A DNA stretch of 64,000 nt from Lycorma delicatula (GCF_047948215.1 NC_134456.1:65987529-66051528); one strand, 5' to 3'; positions 24,743 to 38,344 are shown, numbered from the stretch's first letter. Numbers and translations: made by a program. The notes: generated from the sequence alone by a model not told the origin.

Positions 24743-27100
24743 TATTGTAAATTTTAATTTATACAAAAAATCAAATAAACGCTTCTATAACATATCCCCG
24801 TTTATAAAACTTCAGGATTCCACAATGAGTTAAATCATCTAATAAACATTACTATCAACCGACCTGTAATGAAATGAAATATTCAAATTTAGAAACTTAA
24901 CGGCTGAATTTTTTAAAAACTTCAGAGTGGGATTGACTGAATTGAAAATGTTCAGCCTCGTAAATAAGTCGCCATTACTTTTTTAAAAATTTTGCTATAA
25001 ATGATTCGGGTGGTTGTTAAATCTTAACCAATATTTAAATTGATTTTTAATAAACTATATCCTTAGAATTGCCTCCCGGTATTCTTTTCAAAATATACAA
25101 GAATTTTATTATTACTACACATAATCCATAATTTTAAACCCATATATTGAGACATGATTTCAGAAATGACTCGAATTCAGACACTTGAGAGTTCCTAGTC
25201 AACCAGTTTATAGATAAATCTAGTATTGCAGATTTGCTTGTCAAGACTACCTATCTATCTAAATTTACAAGTATGCTCTCAAGGCTTATAATGACCCTAA
25301 GACACCTCCTTAGCGTAAAAAAGACTGTACCCAAAAGCTAATTTAAAAGCATCGATCTTCCAAATAAAACTTTAGTACAAAATAATATTTATTTGTTAGC
25401 AACGCTCTATTTTTTTTACAATAATCTCTTACCTTATATCTTGCAATAAGCTTAAGATATATCTAAGAAATCCGATGTTTATTCTAGAACAAACAGTCAG
25501 TATGAATTAAATTCACTATTGACTTGTAGCTCAAATTAAGAGTGTTTTATATGTAAATGTTTTTAGTTTTTTAAGCTTAAACTTGTCCTTAAAAATAAAG
25601 TGATATCATGTAGTAATAACTTAATTATTATTTATTAAGATATTTCTAAATAAATTTACTTATAATAACGCCCTAATCTGTTTTTTATGTATAAATAGCA
25701 GTTTAACTTCTACGTGATAGACATCAAACAAAACGTCTTCGAACAAAAATTGTGGAAATTGATAAATTAGATAAAAAATTCATTTGTGTTTTTTTCTGAT
25801 GTTTCTATGTTTGTGTTTTTTTCTTAGTTTCGGGAAGAAACTATTTCAAGTTTAAAAATTTTTAGCGTAAATTTTTGAGTAAGTTACTTAGAAGTTGTCG
25901 AATAACAAAAATAAAAGGTTACCTAGATACGTCTCTTATGCCGTATACTCATTTTTATTTTCTGGTTCAAGGCGTATCTTCACTTCTAGCCACTCACTAA
26001 GTCATTTCTATCAGTGTTGAGTTTACCATTTTTTGAGTTTACCACCTCAATTAAGAGCATTTTGAATTGCTTTTGTGAAAGTGCAAAATATATGTCGTCA
26101 TAATCCTGTTGCCATCTGAGTTATAAGATTTACAATGCGGACGATATCACTTAATGCTGACTGATACTTTCTTAAATAATTTACTACGAATTTTAGTCTT
26201 ACTTATACGTGGTAATTAAATAAATTATTTTCTTATGGAAAAATTAATTCGAAGAATTAGTCATGAAAGAAAGAAATAGTAATAAAAAATTATGTAACTA
26301 TTTACAAAAAGTATTTAATTATGTAACTCAAAAAATTTAATTGTAGAAATTATAAATAAATACAAATAAAAATTACGTCAGAAAAGATTAACTGTAATTT
26401 TTTGTCGAAACGAATTTAAGACAAAATAAAAATTATAAAAATATTAAGCCACAATTAAGGTAGTAAGTGAAATGAATGTTAATAAATGCATACGACTAGT
26501 GGAAGCCACGCGGTTAACCCTGCAGTATGCTGTGTTGGTATTGTAAGCACATATTCAAGTGTATGTCATCAAAAAAGATTGATATCTACAAGAGTTTTCT
26601 GTTTTGTAGATTGGACAAGAGTTCTTCAACTTCACTTTATATTCTTGTTGCTTTCGCTTCCCACTTTGGCTTCTTGGCAGCTTTATAATATTTATTTTTT
26701 TACGTCCTACAAGTTTCAGTTGCACTCTAAGATGGATTTATAATACATATCATTTCCTCTTAATTAAAAATAACAACGTTTAATCTTTTCGTTCTGTCTG
26801 TCTGAACTGCAGTTTTTCTTTCATTAAATTGAACATTTATATTTTCATGTAAATTACTTAATTAAGATTAATAATCTGTTTTATGCACAGAATATTAATA
26901 GTACTTATTGTTTAATGCACGTACTTGATAAAAATAATATATCTTTATTTAAAAAAAATGAAAGTTTGGAACAAATTAGTATTAATTATCCAAATAATAC
27001 GTTTGTGTATTAATTTAAAAAAATGTAATTCTATATATTAAAATGAGGGAAATGGTTATGTTTGCCGGTAACTTTCACTACATTTATAATTTTAGGAAAT
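24743..27100. other. Intergenic DNA, no gene seen
   Basis: No supported ORF or repeat. The open frame at 26486-26743 shows no recognisable domain. Confidence 0.5.
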
Positions 27101-27103
27101 AAC

Positions 27104-27344
27104 TGAGTGGTAGCTTCTTCGTTTTCATCCGGATGGTCCTGGTTTTGAATTTTAGTTAGGCTTGTAATTTTTTTATAAATGAACAATTCATAACGTGTTC
27201 AGTGAACTAGTGAAACTTCAGCTTAGTTCACTAGTTTTGCTCTTTAAATTTTCTTTTAGTATAATACCTAAATCCTAAATACCTAAATCCCGGTCAGGTA
27301 TGGCATTTTCACACGCTACAATACCTAACGGTGGTCCTGGAGAT
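27104..27344 (+). mobile_element. SINE family B, degraded and interrupted copy
   Basis: 27105-27160 (GAGTGGTAGC, TTTTCATCCGGATGGTCCTGG) resembles the tRNA-like head of the copy at 41866-42027. 27285-27344 (AATCCCGGTCAGGTATGGCA, TTTTCACACGCTACAA, ATACCTAACGGTGGTCC) matches its body very closely. Between them is unrelated DNA and a duplicated ATACCTAAATCC (27263-27290). Possibly two overlapping fragments. Confidence 0.65.
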
Positions 27345-29005
27345 AAAAAAAACTTAGTTTTTCATTTTATACTGATCTCTTATAAACCATTCTTTACCTT
27401 TTTATTTCAAATTTTATTAACTTCCTAATTTCCAACTCTTTTCAATTGAAAATATGGGATTATTTAAACATACTCCTGTACGTTTGAAAGATCAACAAAT
27501 CAATTTTGCGAAAACAAATTTATTGATTGTATCTCCCATCCTCCAATTCTTTTATTATTTTCTACTCAATAACAGAAACAGTGTTTTTAAGAATAGTTTA
27601 CTTGCTTTGCTATGCTACTCATAATTCGGGTCACGTTTCTCAGGCTGTGTAGATATTTAAAACTCAGAGCAAGTCTGTGAGAATTCTTCATTACGAAAAT
27701 TTGAATAGAATTGTATTAATAAATTTGTGGATTTATATCATAATTTCCCCAGGTTGTGTATTTTATATTTTAGTGTTTTATGTCACATAAAAACAATACT
27801 TTTTAATAACTATGTGGGAAATTAATTAATATTGATTGATTGATAAATAGATTGTTAGATAAACTGAATCGTCTTACTAGAGAACACGCTGGCTTAAGTT
27901 ACTGATATAACATTTCTTAGTTTCGTTGATAGTTTAACCATCACTTCTGATCTTTTGAACGAAAAAAGCACCATCTAATGAATTTTTTTTTATTAATCTT
28001 AAGTTCTAAAGTATGTAAATTTTGAGCCTCGATTCCAAAAACAAATGGTACATCTAATTTGACAATGAATATATTATATCTTTGAGCCTTTTTTTGTATT
28101 GTTCTTTTTTATATTGTTTTTTATTTTTTAATTAGAATTTAAGTATTTATGATTACGTATTGTGATAATAATTATTGGTATTGAAGTTCATTAAATAATT
28201 TTAGATCTGTTCTTTAATTATAACTATTGGTAATTTTTTGTGATGAACTTGATTGAAATAATCATAATTTTGTTTATTCTACAAAAAAAATTAACTAGCC
28301 TTGGCTTGCTGAGCACAGCTACAAGTACACCTTTAGTTTATGAACAAGGGACTCAACTATCTACTGATACCTATAAAATGAAGCTGCTTTCTTTTACCGT
28401 TACATTTTATTATACATACCGGCAAATTTAACATTTCTTGCAAAAGATCGTACCATTCCTGGTAACTAAATTTTGTTTTCGTAAAGGAACGATATCATAA
28501 GTGAATCTTAATAGTTTAATTTACTTTTTTAAATCTATGCTTCCTACTTAATTATTAATTTATTCTCATTTAAATTTTCTTTCAATTTATTTTTTCAGTT
28601 TTTTATTCATAAATTAAGTTATTGGGTGATTCATTATTTCATGTTCATTTCTTTCTGTATTAGCTACCACATAATTTTCTATTATCTACATTTTTAAATC
28701 GGTCTAAAATTAAAGATAGACGTTTGAAAATTAAACCAATATATAAAATCCTCCTACGTACAGTTTATATTTTTAAAAGAAATAATTCATAGGCTATCTT
28801 AAAAAAAACAACAAAAAAAACATGTGTTAATATAAAGATATAAATTTACTTAAATAGTAAAATAATTTTTTGTAAAATTATACTTTTATCTTTACGGGTG
28901 TGAACTTGAAGCATGGAACTCATCAGTTATTAGCAGGATGCGCAACGTTATTTGTATTGGAGAAAAAATATTGTAACGGATGTTGCATAAACTTCGTTTC
29001 GAAGG
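27345..29005. other. AT-rich intergenic DNA, no gene seen
   Basis: No supported coding frame or recognised repeat. Confidence 0.5.
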
Positions 29006-29023
29006 CGCTAGATTTTTATGCAT

Positions 29024-30630
29024 TTTTTTACAATTGGTTACATTTTGTAGGAACAAATTAAAAAGGGATCCCGGTGAAATTCCTCATAAATTACATAGTA
29101 GCACTGTAGACCTTCTTAGGGTAAAACGTAGAACGTACACAAGGTAGTTTTGAAGAACTGTACTATCTGTAGAAAATAATAACAAAAATCATAATAGTAG
29201 ATTAATGAATCACTTAGAAGAGAACAAATAAAAATGAGAGTGAAAAATGAGGGTGAAAACAGAAACAGGGAGGAAGGGAATGAAGGATTGATTATATTGC
29301 AAAAAATTCAGCGAGTATAATTACACTAAGTGTTATTAAGGTCCTGAATGTGTAGCCGTTTTTTCTTGTAACATCTTTACCCTTGTGTAAAGGTTTACGG
29401 TCGAGTAGTTAACGTGGTCATTTAGCCGAAGTTCATATTTAAAACTAGAACTTTGTATTTCTTCCTGGATATACCGTAGACCCAAATAAATATTCCTGAT
29501 TTTCACTGCTTTTAGCAAATGACGGCATCTCAGCTATACATCTCACTAGTTCGTTCTGAAACTGCTGTATGATTTCAACATTTGGCTTGCTTGCCATGCT
29601 TCACAGTTGGGCGTGATACGTCCATATTGGTTTCAAAATTTCTGAGTATAAAATTAGCTTATTAGACAAAGATTACTCAGAGCTTCTGCCAGCAATCAGT
29701 ACATTTCCTTGAACTTCATGTTAGGTGCTTCCTCTTCTCTCGCATACGAATCTTCCACGTCAAACGACGATCCAGGTGAAAACCCAGGTACCTTACAATC
29801 AGTATGCGGGATTAAAATGCCATCAAGGTGGACACGTGAGCAGTTTCCTCTCCTCATTGCGAATACCGCATGGCTCACTTAGCTAACCACGTACCCAGCC
29901 ACGTACCGACGTACCCAGCCACCAGCTGATTAAATTTAATTCATATTGTAGATTAGTTGAGACCATAATTTGGGTTGCTAATCAGCAGTCAAATAATAGT
30001 CGTTGTCATCGGTAAATGAAGGGACAATGACTCCATTCTCAACCGGATGTCGGCAGTGAAGGTACAGTGTAAGACAGGTCCTTAAACTCAGCCTGCAAAA
30101 CTCCCGAATTAGTATTGAAAAATGCAGATAATTCTTTATTATATTTTACCAAGGTAATAAATTTGAGGAAGGTTCTTTTTTAACTTGTATAAAAGCCCAG
30201 GCAGCCAGATCTTTTCAAAGGCCTGCTGGACATCTAAGAAGGCTGCTGAACAGTATCTCTTCTTCTCTAAGCTCCAGCTGATGACGATAAAAGTCTGTGC
30301 ATTTTCTGAATAGTGGAATGCCTTCTACGGAAACTGAGCTGGTGATCTGGTATAACGTGATTCTGCTCCAGAATAAGCTACACCTCCGAAGAAATAGCCT
30401 CTCAAATACCTTCGAAAAATTAGGCAACAAGCTTATTGGCCTGAACAATAATACATCATGTGCAGGTTTACCCGATTTTGCGACCATAACCATTTGTGAA
30501 ACTTTCCACTCGGTAGGGAAATATCCGTCTTCAAGATACCATTAAACAGAAGCGTTATGTACTGGCTTTGGTAGGAAGCCAATTGTGATCAAGTCAAAGC
30601 CAGGGGGCTTCTGTGAGTTTTTCAGCTGAC
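29024..30630 (-). pseudogene. Jockey-clade LINE reverse-transcriptase remnant (copy B)
   Basis: On the - strand the RT domain starts near 30620: KPPGFDLIT, then an open frame 30493-30215 with MVMVAKSGKPAHDVLLFRPI and SLLPNFSKVFERLFLRR, the first RT fingers motifs. Later, broken frames give SRVHLDGILIPHTD and YLGFHLDRRLTWK-like text (about 29840-29740), equivalent to copy A. The 3' end (CCAATTGTAAAAAAA near 29024) is the same as in copy A. Stops and frameshifts are frequent and the catalytic palm region (about 30200-29950) is not readable. A dead, 5'-truncated insertion of the same family as 13007-14049. Confidence 0.85.
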
Positions 30631-30706
30631 AAAAAACATAAATTTTTATGTTTAATCTTTTTTTATTAATAACATTAAAAATATATTTATTCATTTTTCA
30701 TTTTTA

Positions 30707-31373
30707 TTTCCTTGTACGAAGTAAAGGAAGTATTGTGATCGCGAAAAATTTTGTATTTTCAGATTTCAATGGAAATATCCAATTTGACCATCTCTGAATC
30801 CATTTTGACTAGTTTTAAAGTGACGTCTGTACGTATCTCGCAAAAAACGATTAGTAGAAGCATGTTGAAATTTTGGATTTAGCACTGTTGCAATATCTAG
30901 CTGTGCACCTCCCCTTTTGATTGCAATCGATTGAACCAAAAATGTCCAAAAAAGCCCAAGATCCCAACAAATTTGATTTTGGACTTTTTCTTAACTGGTT
31001 GGTAAGCTCTCAATGAGAGCTTATGGTACCAGTTAAGTACCATATATCATATGTGGTACTTATTTTCATTGTTTTCAGAGTTATAGCCAAATAAAAGTTT
31101 AATTAATAAAATATTTGGATCTTACAAGGAGAAAGCAAATCGGTTCAAATCAGACTTCGCCTCCTATTTTTTAATTTTTTAATTCGAATATATTGATTTA
31201 TTAATTGTTAACCTCCCACTGTAAAATAATTTTTACCATGAATAATAATTCAATAATAATAATAATAAAAAAAAAAAATTAAAAAGTATCAGAAATTTTT
31301 AATGAAATAAAATTTGATGTACTTTTCATTTAAAAAAAATGTATAAATGTAGTTTAATAGGCGTACAAGAAAG
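30707..31373 (+). mobile_element. MITE-like element, copy 1 (uninterrupted)
   Basis: 667 bp bounded by short terminal inverted repeats (TTTCCTTGTACG at 30707-30718 and CGTACAAGAAAG at 31362-31373). Shares almost its whole length, inverted, with 41721-42496: GAAGTAAAGGAAGTATTGTG, CATTTTGACTAGTTTTAAAG, CCCCTTTTGATTGCAATCGA, GCTATAACTC-type text, and a tRNA-3'-half-like block GGATCTTACAAGGAGAAAG..CGGTTCAAATC. No coding capacity, so presumably mobilised in trans. Confidence 0.85.
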
Positions 31374-31604
31374 TCATATGTTGTCAACATCAGATTTTTT
31401 TCTGTTGTTTAATTAATATCAAGTATTATGTTGAAGCTCGATGGGCTTAATTTTTAATTGATAACGAATGTAACGTACTTTCTTTTAAAAATATTTTATA
31501 TTTAAAAAAAAATTATGATCGTATCCTACTGTAAAGAAAGATTGTTATTAAAATCTGATATGTGATTTTTACTTTTGAAGTGTCGTTTATTGAAATAAAA
31601 ACCG

Positions 31605-31669
<65 letters not shown>

Positions 31670-32700
31670 AATTCTGTTGTCAGTACAGTTTCGTTTAATA
31701 ATGTAATAAAGTTGTTAAGAAATTAGGAGACAGGCTTCGACATTCTTTAAGTCATTGTTAAAGATTTTTCTGGGCAAGAAAAAAATTTGTGTGTTATTTT
31801 CAGCAAAAAAATGTAGTTTATTAAAAAATATACATGTGTAAAAATGATTTCAAAATATTACGAAAGAGTAAAAAAATAATACTCTTCAATTATTCTTTAA
31901 AGTTTTACTTTTAGAAGTTGATACCAAATTAAAAACTATCAAAATCATAACAATCATTAGCCGGGAGCCTACATTAAACATTTGAAAAATAAAGAAAAAT
32001 TTACTGTATTATTATTATTTTTTTTACATTTTATTGCATTTTTAAAAAGCTGTTTGTTTTGTAAAGTTTATTTTACTTAAGTTTTTTTTTGTTTAAAATA
32101 TTTTTAGGCCTGCAAATAAAAAAGATGCTTATATAAAATAAAAATATTCAAAAGAAATACTGAAGAAATGAAACCAGCTTTTTGATAAAAATAAGAAAAG
32201 GAAATCTGAAAAAGAATATTTCTCAATAATATCTTCTAAAATTTTCCACTGATATTATCTGCAAAAAACTTAATACTGGACCACCGGAGGACTTTCCTCT
32301 AAAAAAAAAAAAAAAAAAATAATTGAAGTAGATGGATTTGGTGATAGTAAGTTCGAGCATAAAAAATATTTAAAGAATCATTAAACCTTCTTTTTTTGAA
32401 TTCGTCTAAAAACATATCACAAATATTTATCCAAAATTATTACCATATTACGTAAAACATTCCTACTGCTCTTCACGCCACTATTTTATCTAAAGATTAT
32501 TTCCCTAGTATTTTACCATTAAAAATCTGGGTTGATTCAATAACATAAATTGTTTTATGGAGCAGTAAATTTTTATGAAGATCTTCATTGTTAAGTTCAA
32601 TCAATATTTTTTTAATTAATTTATTTTTTTATTATAAAATTATTTGTTTTATTGATTATATTAAATATTTAATGATTTATAAAACAAGAATTTCAATAAA
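31374..32700. other. AT-rich intergenic DNA with (AT)n run, no gene seen
   Basis: Holds an (AT)n run at 31606-31663, interrupted once by GT, and poly-A/T tracts. No coding frame. Confidence 0.55.
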
Positions 32701-32731
32701 ATTTCCTTTCCCCACTACCAATAAGTTATGG

Positions 32732-32739
32732 TATAAATT
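32732..32739 (+). promoter_or_regulatory. TATA box of gene 2
   Basis: TATAAATT starts exactly 76 bp before the first ATG at 32808, the same spacing as in gene 3. Confidence 0.6.
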
Positions 32740-32807
32740 GAAAGAACTTACGCATCAATAGTATTCGTTTCATCGCATCATCCATCTATTACTTACAGAG
32801 GAATATC

Positions 32808-35800
32808 ATGATGGCTAAGGTAAGTTACTTGGTAAAAGAACTTTTTATCAGAATATTGAAATAACGTATTATGAATATTTAATATTAAATATTTTTTGAT
32901 ATAAAATCTGAAACCCTTTTAATGAAGAATTTACATTATTTTGTGGTGTATTTTCATGCAGTTAAGTAGTCGTGGTATAATAAAATAGAATATCGATAAT
33001 AAAGTCGATTTCAAAAAAAAAGTACTAAAGACTAAAACCTAATTCTGTAAATCTAAAATCTTTAAAGGTGGTGCGAGTTTAAATCATACAATCAACAATA
33101 ATTTAATAACCATTAATCTGGTGTCAATTTCAAGACATGGAGATTTGAAAAAGTGAGTAGGATCAGTTTTTAATTATTTTTTGAAATCAGTATTATTGTT
33201 TAATAAGTAAATAAAATTTTGGCTAAGTTGTGAATAATGTAGAATAAAGAAATTTAATAAGGAAAAAACTAGTCTAAATGGGCAGTAATTATGTAAAATG
33301 GTTTATAAAGTAAAACGTGTAAAGAGGTTTCGTAAATTAGCAGTGATTTTAGCACGCGATCTAAACTCAGCAGTTAAATAAACTTAATTAAGTTTTCCAT
33401 TTATTTCCATAAATTATAGATTAAACATTTCTTATTATACTGTTTTTCCTTTATGATTAAAGTCGGTTTGTGTAATATATGATTTTCTTCAAAAAAGAGT
33501 ACGTAAATTTTTTAATTTATACTTTTTATTATATATTCCAGTCTTTAATATGGCAGTAACAGATGTAAATCATTTGAGGTGCAAGAGGTGCAATGATTAT
33601 TTTCTATAGAAGTAATGATGATGGCTCTAGAGGTAGGCCGTGGAATGACTGTCACTTGCATTTCAGTAGCTATGCTGATGGTCGTATATTTGGCTTAGTA
33701 AAGAAGGCAGGGAAAACCTTTTCTCTCCTTCGTAGTTTCACTTTTCTTAGTTTTGCCTGAATACTTGTCATTGTTGAACATTTCTACGCCATTTAGATTA
33801 CTGTTTCTTGTAGTCTACAACCGTTTGTTTATGATATTTAGTACATTAATATTATTTAATATTAATGTGCGAAAATTGAATATTATATCATTTTAACATG
33901 ACTGCGTATTGAAATTAAATTTTCATTTAAATTTTATTTAAAAGAAAAATAACTTTTCTTGTTTTTTTTTAATAAAAGTTTCCTTGTAAAGTTTCATTTA
34001 TTATTTTATTATTATGTATTCCTGTCGATTATTAAAGCTACTCTTTCAATGTTGTGGGATAATATTAAAGTTTTAGCTCATTTTAACTGAGTTTGAATTT
34101 TTAATTCCTGGGTTACCGATTATATTTGGTCGTTGGGGTACTTCATTATTTAAACAATGGCGATTCTGAAGAATGCTAGCAGTTAATTTTTTTTTTCTAG
34201 TCTTGTGTGTAAACCTTTGTTACAAATCTATCAAGATTTTAGGAAAAAAAACCAGTTTCTTTATGAACCGCCTTCAAAAAAAAGGAGGTATTCATTTGGG
34301 CCGCATTTTTTTCATGTATGTTAAACCTTAAGATTTAATTGACTTATTTCAATGATTCCATTATTTTGTAAAGGAAATTTTTTATGTTAGTCCCATTGTA
34401 AGTTTTACCCCGTAACTTAAGAGGAACATTTTTGATTGGTAAATTTAATTGTCTTCAAAGAGGATTTGAAGATATATTTCATCATTTTTGTCGTTATCAT
34501 TGATTGATTAATATTACGTTTTTACTACAGGCCCACATCAATCGTATTATTAATATATTTTCAAAAAAAATAATAGAAAAACTTACTTAAAGTTGATTAT
34601 CAGGTAAGAATAATATACAAATTTCCTTATTCCAGAGAACTAAAACAAATTAATTTAACAAGATACTTTTATTGTTTATAGCTCCAAATTTGTAAGAAGA
34701 TATTTGAAGAAGATTTGAAAAATAATTATTTTTTACTTTTATTGCGGTTGTTTTGAAGTCAGTTTTATTTATAAAAAATAGAAAAACTTATTTTATAGAC
34801 GCCAGAGTAGATAAATTTACTCATCGATATTTATGGAACAGCTAAAGTATTAAAAAAAAGAAGTTATTAGTTTAAAATAATGTTACAGGGATTTTATTTC
34901 TTCTGACCACTAGTGATCGCGTTTACATAGTTTGGACTTATTTTTCTTTTTCCAAAAAGTCTTCATTCTTTCGCTCAGTTGTTCTTTCCTTTCTTCCGTT
35001 CATCCATTCTGGTATGTAACTTTTTCTTTTTTTCACTGGAAACTTAGCTTCTTTTGTCAATTCTTTAAATTCAGCTCTGTCTTTGGAGATATTCAATGTT
35101 TAAAATTATTTTCTTTTTTTGAACCACATTGACTTCGTGGTTTTATTTTCGTAAAAACAAATATTTGTTATGTCAACCTTTTGTTGTACATTCTGTATAA
35201 ATATCCATATAGTCTTAATATTCTTTTTTGAATTAAATTCTCAGTTTTTTAAGTTTTCTGGAATTTTTTAATTCGCTTTAAAATTTTTAAATTCTTTCTT
35301 CATATTTTTTGTCCCATGTATTTTCTCAGAATTCTTTTCTCTACTTTTTATTTATTATTTTATTGTTTATATTTATTGTTTTAAAAAGCAGTGTAAACAT
35401 TCTGCAACAATAGTGATTCTGGTAGGAGAACAGTTTTACAATTCCTTAATTTTAGGCTATAGGACTGATTTATTTTTTATAATCCTGTCATAAAACTTTT
35501 ATAATTTTGTGAAACTTATACACGATATTACTTTTATCTGGTAATTCCAATCATAAACACTATCAAAATGAAGTGTTTGTAACCTATAGATGTAACAAAT
35601 ATTATTTAAAAAGTACAAACTTGGAAAAAATAAGAACAATAAGGACCTTAATTACTAAAAATACTTTCTTCTCTAGTTCAATTTTTACATTTTTTTGTGG
35701 GGTCAAATACCGGTGACCACATTGGAGTTGAACTATCAATTTTTCAAACCCTCGCCAAGAATTCAACCCTGGACCTTCAGTGTAGGATGTACGCTTGCTT

Positions 35801-38222
35801 TACTAAAGTTCCTATGTCACGGAGGCTGTTATTTATTTTTTTTGTGTTACAAGAATTTTAGTATACAAACTTTTCTTTATTTTATCTGTTATATTAATGC
35901 TTCCGTAAAAGATACCGCTTCATTTATCAGCGAAGGTAGTTTGACAAACTGGTTATTTTGTATTTTAAGATAATAAAAATTTATATCTTAAAAAAATATA
36001 TCTGGTCGATTAGATAGTTTCAATGAAATTTGGAGTTGTTTCTAAAGTTGTACGTAAAATTTAATAATTTTTTTTATGAACAGGTAATATTTACCACATT
36101 ATGTCTGGTGATTTATGTTACTGCTGATGCACCAATTGGTGGATCATATTTACCACCCGCTTTTGGTGGTGGAATTCCATCTGCGGCTAATCTATACCCA
36201 TATCCATCTTATATTTATGGTGTTCCAGTTGGAAGTTATAAAAGTCAGGATGATCTATCAGTAAGTATTATTTCAACAAAAAAAAATAATTTTAATTCAA
36301 TGCATGCAAAGGTAAAATTGAGAAAAATGTTTTAATTATTTAGTGTTTTAATAATTAAGCTCTTGAATTTTTTTTACACTTTGTTGCGGATTTATAAGTT
36401 GGTTTATTTCCCTTTAACTTGAATCTAAAGTTTATTTTATGCTAGAAAAAATATTAACTCTTCTAAGAAATGATTCATTTTTCATATTTCTTCCAAATCA
36501 GAGTTATAAAATTTTTGTCGGCATCATTTCTTGACTAGCTTTGTTAATTTTAGAGTTCATTCATAAAATGCTTATTAGTAAATATTTTCCACCTTTCATT
36601 TCTATAATAATATTTAATAAAATAGAATCCAAAAATTATAGTATTAAAAAAATTTTTGTAATTTTTTTAGACTGAAATTAATTTAATTATATGAAAGTAA
36701 GGTTAGGAGGGGCTTGACAGATTAGGGAGGGAGGATAAAAAGGTGAAGGTAGGTCTGAAAAGGAGGTTGAGTCATATAAATGTAGAGTTTCTGGAGTAAT
36801 AATACGAAAGTATAGAAGATAATAGAGGTCAATGATGCACAGAATCAGAATAGATTAATTAGAGAAAGGAGAATAATAAACAAAGTATTTCATAATAATA
36901 TTTTTATTAGATTATTTATAATTATTTTTAATTATGACATCTATCGTTGGAATTCAGGTTTATGATTAAATTTAGAACAAGAATACGGCCATTATTTTTC
37001 AGAGGAGATTTTTTTTTAAATGTATGAGACTACTGGACTACTATGAATATTTGAAATCTCGCAAATGATCAATAATTCTACAGTATATAAATAATTCTTC
37101 AAAAATAAAGTTTTTATGATTTCATATCGATTATTATGATATTATTATTGATTTCAAAAATTTTATGATTTCATATCCGTGAAAATAACGTAAAATAAAT
37201 TAAAATATTTTTAAGATCATTAAAAAATTTCAGCAAAAAAATTTCAGTCAGCAATCTTGGCTGAGTATCTGTAAGTGGATTGGTAACCCTCCGAATAACA
37301 TAATTTAGTAAGGGTTTTTTTTATAGAATGGCTTTATGGGGACAGAAATATTTCTCTTCAGTGGGAAATAATGATGTTAATTCCCTAAAAAAAATTGTAT
37401 TTAATTTAATCAAACCATTTTTGTATCTCGGTTTTATTGTAGTAAAAACTACATAAAAAAATAAAGTAGTAATTTCGGCTTCAAAAAGTAATCGTTTGGA
37501 TGATTTTTGGTTGTTTAATATATATATTACGTAACTGAAAAATAAAAACTTCCTTGTTAATAATATTCTTTAAGTTTTAAACTATATGCATAAAGTAACA
37601 TAAAACACTATATTTATTCATTTTGAAACTTATTCCCTTGGGAACATTTTTCAAAATAATTTTTAATTTTAAGCTCTTGATATATTACTTCTTATTGATT
37701 TACTTTATTCTCATAAGAAACAAAAATTACACCGTAAAGATTTCAACTAAAAAATTCTCTACATAAAAAAAAAGATTTTGTCTTTTTTTCGTAGTAGTTA
37801 GGTTTGGAACTGGATAAAAAATACCGCAAAAAATTCAATTATAATTATTCTATCATGGATATTGGTTATTCATATTTATATTGATTAAATAAAAACTAAA
37901 ATGATTTTAGTTTTTATTTCCCGAACAATTATATTAAGATTATATACTATTTCAGGAACCACCGAATTACAGTTTCCAGTATGATGTTTCGGCGCCAGAA
38001 TATAACGTAGAAAACGGTCATAAGGAGAGCAGACAAGGTGATTCAGCTCATGGAGCTTATTATGTTCTACTTCCTGATGGAAAGAAATTAAAGATACATT
38101 ACACAGCCGATCAGGGTGGTTATAAACCACAAATTTCTGTCATTGACACACATAGAGCCTTTGGTGCAGGAGCATCTGCTAGGAATCCTGCTCTAGCATA
38201 TGGACCACCAGGTTATTACTGA
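32808..38222 (+). CDS. Short pro-resilin-like cuticular protein (RR-2), three exons
   Basis: Exons 32808-32819, 36084-36260 and 37956-38222, all phase 0 with GTAAGT donors, give 150 residues counted from the second ATG at 32811 (one more from 32808). Residues 1-17 (MAK, then a hydrophobic stretch ending VTA) are a signal peptide, probably cleaved before DAPIGGSYLPP, which resembles the EPPV..YLP start of mature resilin. Exon 2 adds a short Gly/Pro/Tyr linker (FGGGIP, YPYPSYIYG). Exon 3 is the chitin-binding RR domain: YSFQYDVSAPEYNVENGHKES, then G95-x8-G104-x6-Y111-x-A113-x-Q115-x-G117-Y118-x-P120, then a tail ending GPPGYY. Compared with gene 3 it lacks both long elastic repeat blocks, so it may be a non-elastic RR-2 matrix protein. 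Family and structure are clear; its exact cuticle role is inferred. Confidence 0.9.
33540..33840 (+). repeat. Possible old dispersed repeat in intron 1 of gene 2
   Basis: The stretch GGCCGTGGAATGACTGTCAC..TGCATTTCAGTAGCTATGCTGATGG..ATATTTGGCTTAGTAAAGAAGG has partial likeness to 481-660 (ATGTTTGGCTTAGTGG) and 42960-43060 (CACCTGCATTTCGGTGTGCTGAT). The matches are short and by eye only. Confidence 0.35.
35696..35828 (-). mobile_element. Possible tRNA-derived SINE head related to family B
   Basis: The - strand reads GCCTCCGTGACATAGG, then CTGAAGGTCCAGGGTTGAATTCTTGGC, resembling the family B head with a weak B box (GGGTTGAATTC). It lies in intron 1 of gene 2. The body is not recognisable. Confidence 0.45.
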
Positions 38223-38338
38223 ACACCGACACATCATTCATAAGCGGAAGATTGTTTTATATAATTGTATTTATTTTAAATAATTGTTTCTTGTAATTGT
38301 ATATTTGTACACTTATAAACGCTTATCATTTTATACTT

Positions 38339-38344
38339 AATAAA
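38339..38344 (+). promoter_or_regulatory. Polyadenylation signal of gene 2
   Basis: AATAAA lies 117 bp after the stop codon and is followed by a TGTG/T-rich stretch, as expected for a cleavage site. Confidence 0.6.

Noticed and set aside
26486..26743. 85-residue ORF with a hydrophobic segment
   Set aside because: No recognisable domain, no promoter or splice structure; length is compatible with chance.
37885..38130. 81-residue antisense ORF over gene 2 exon 3
   Set aside because: Shadow of the RR domain on the opposite strand.
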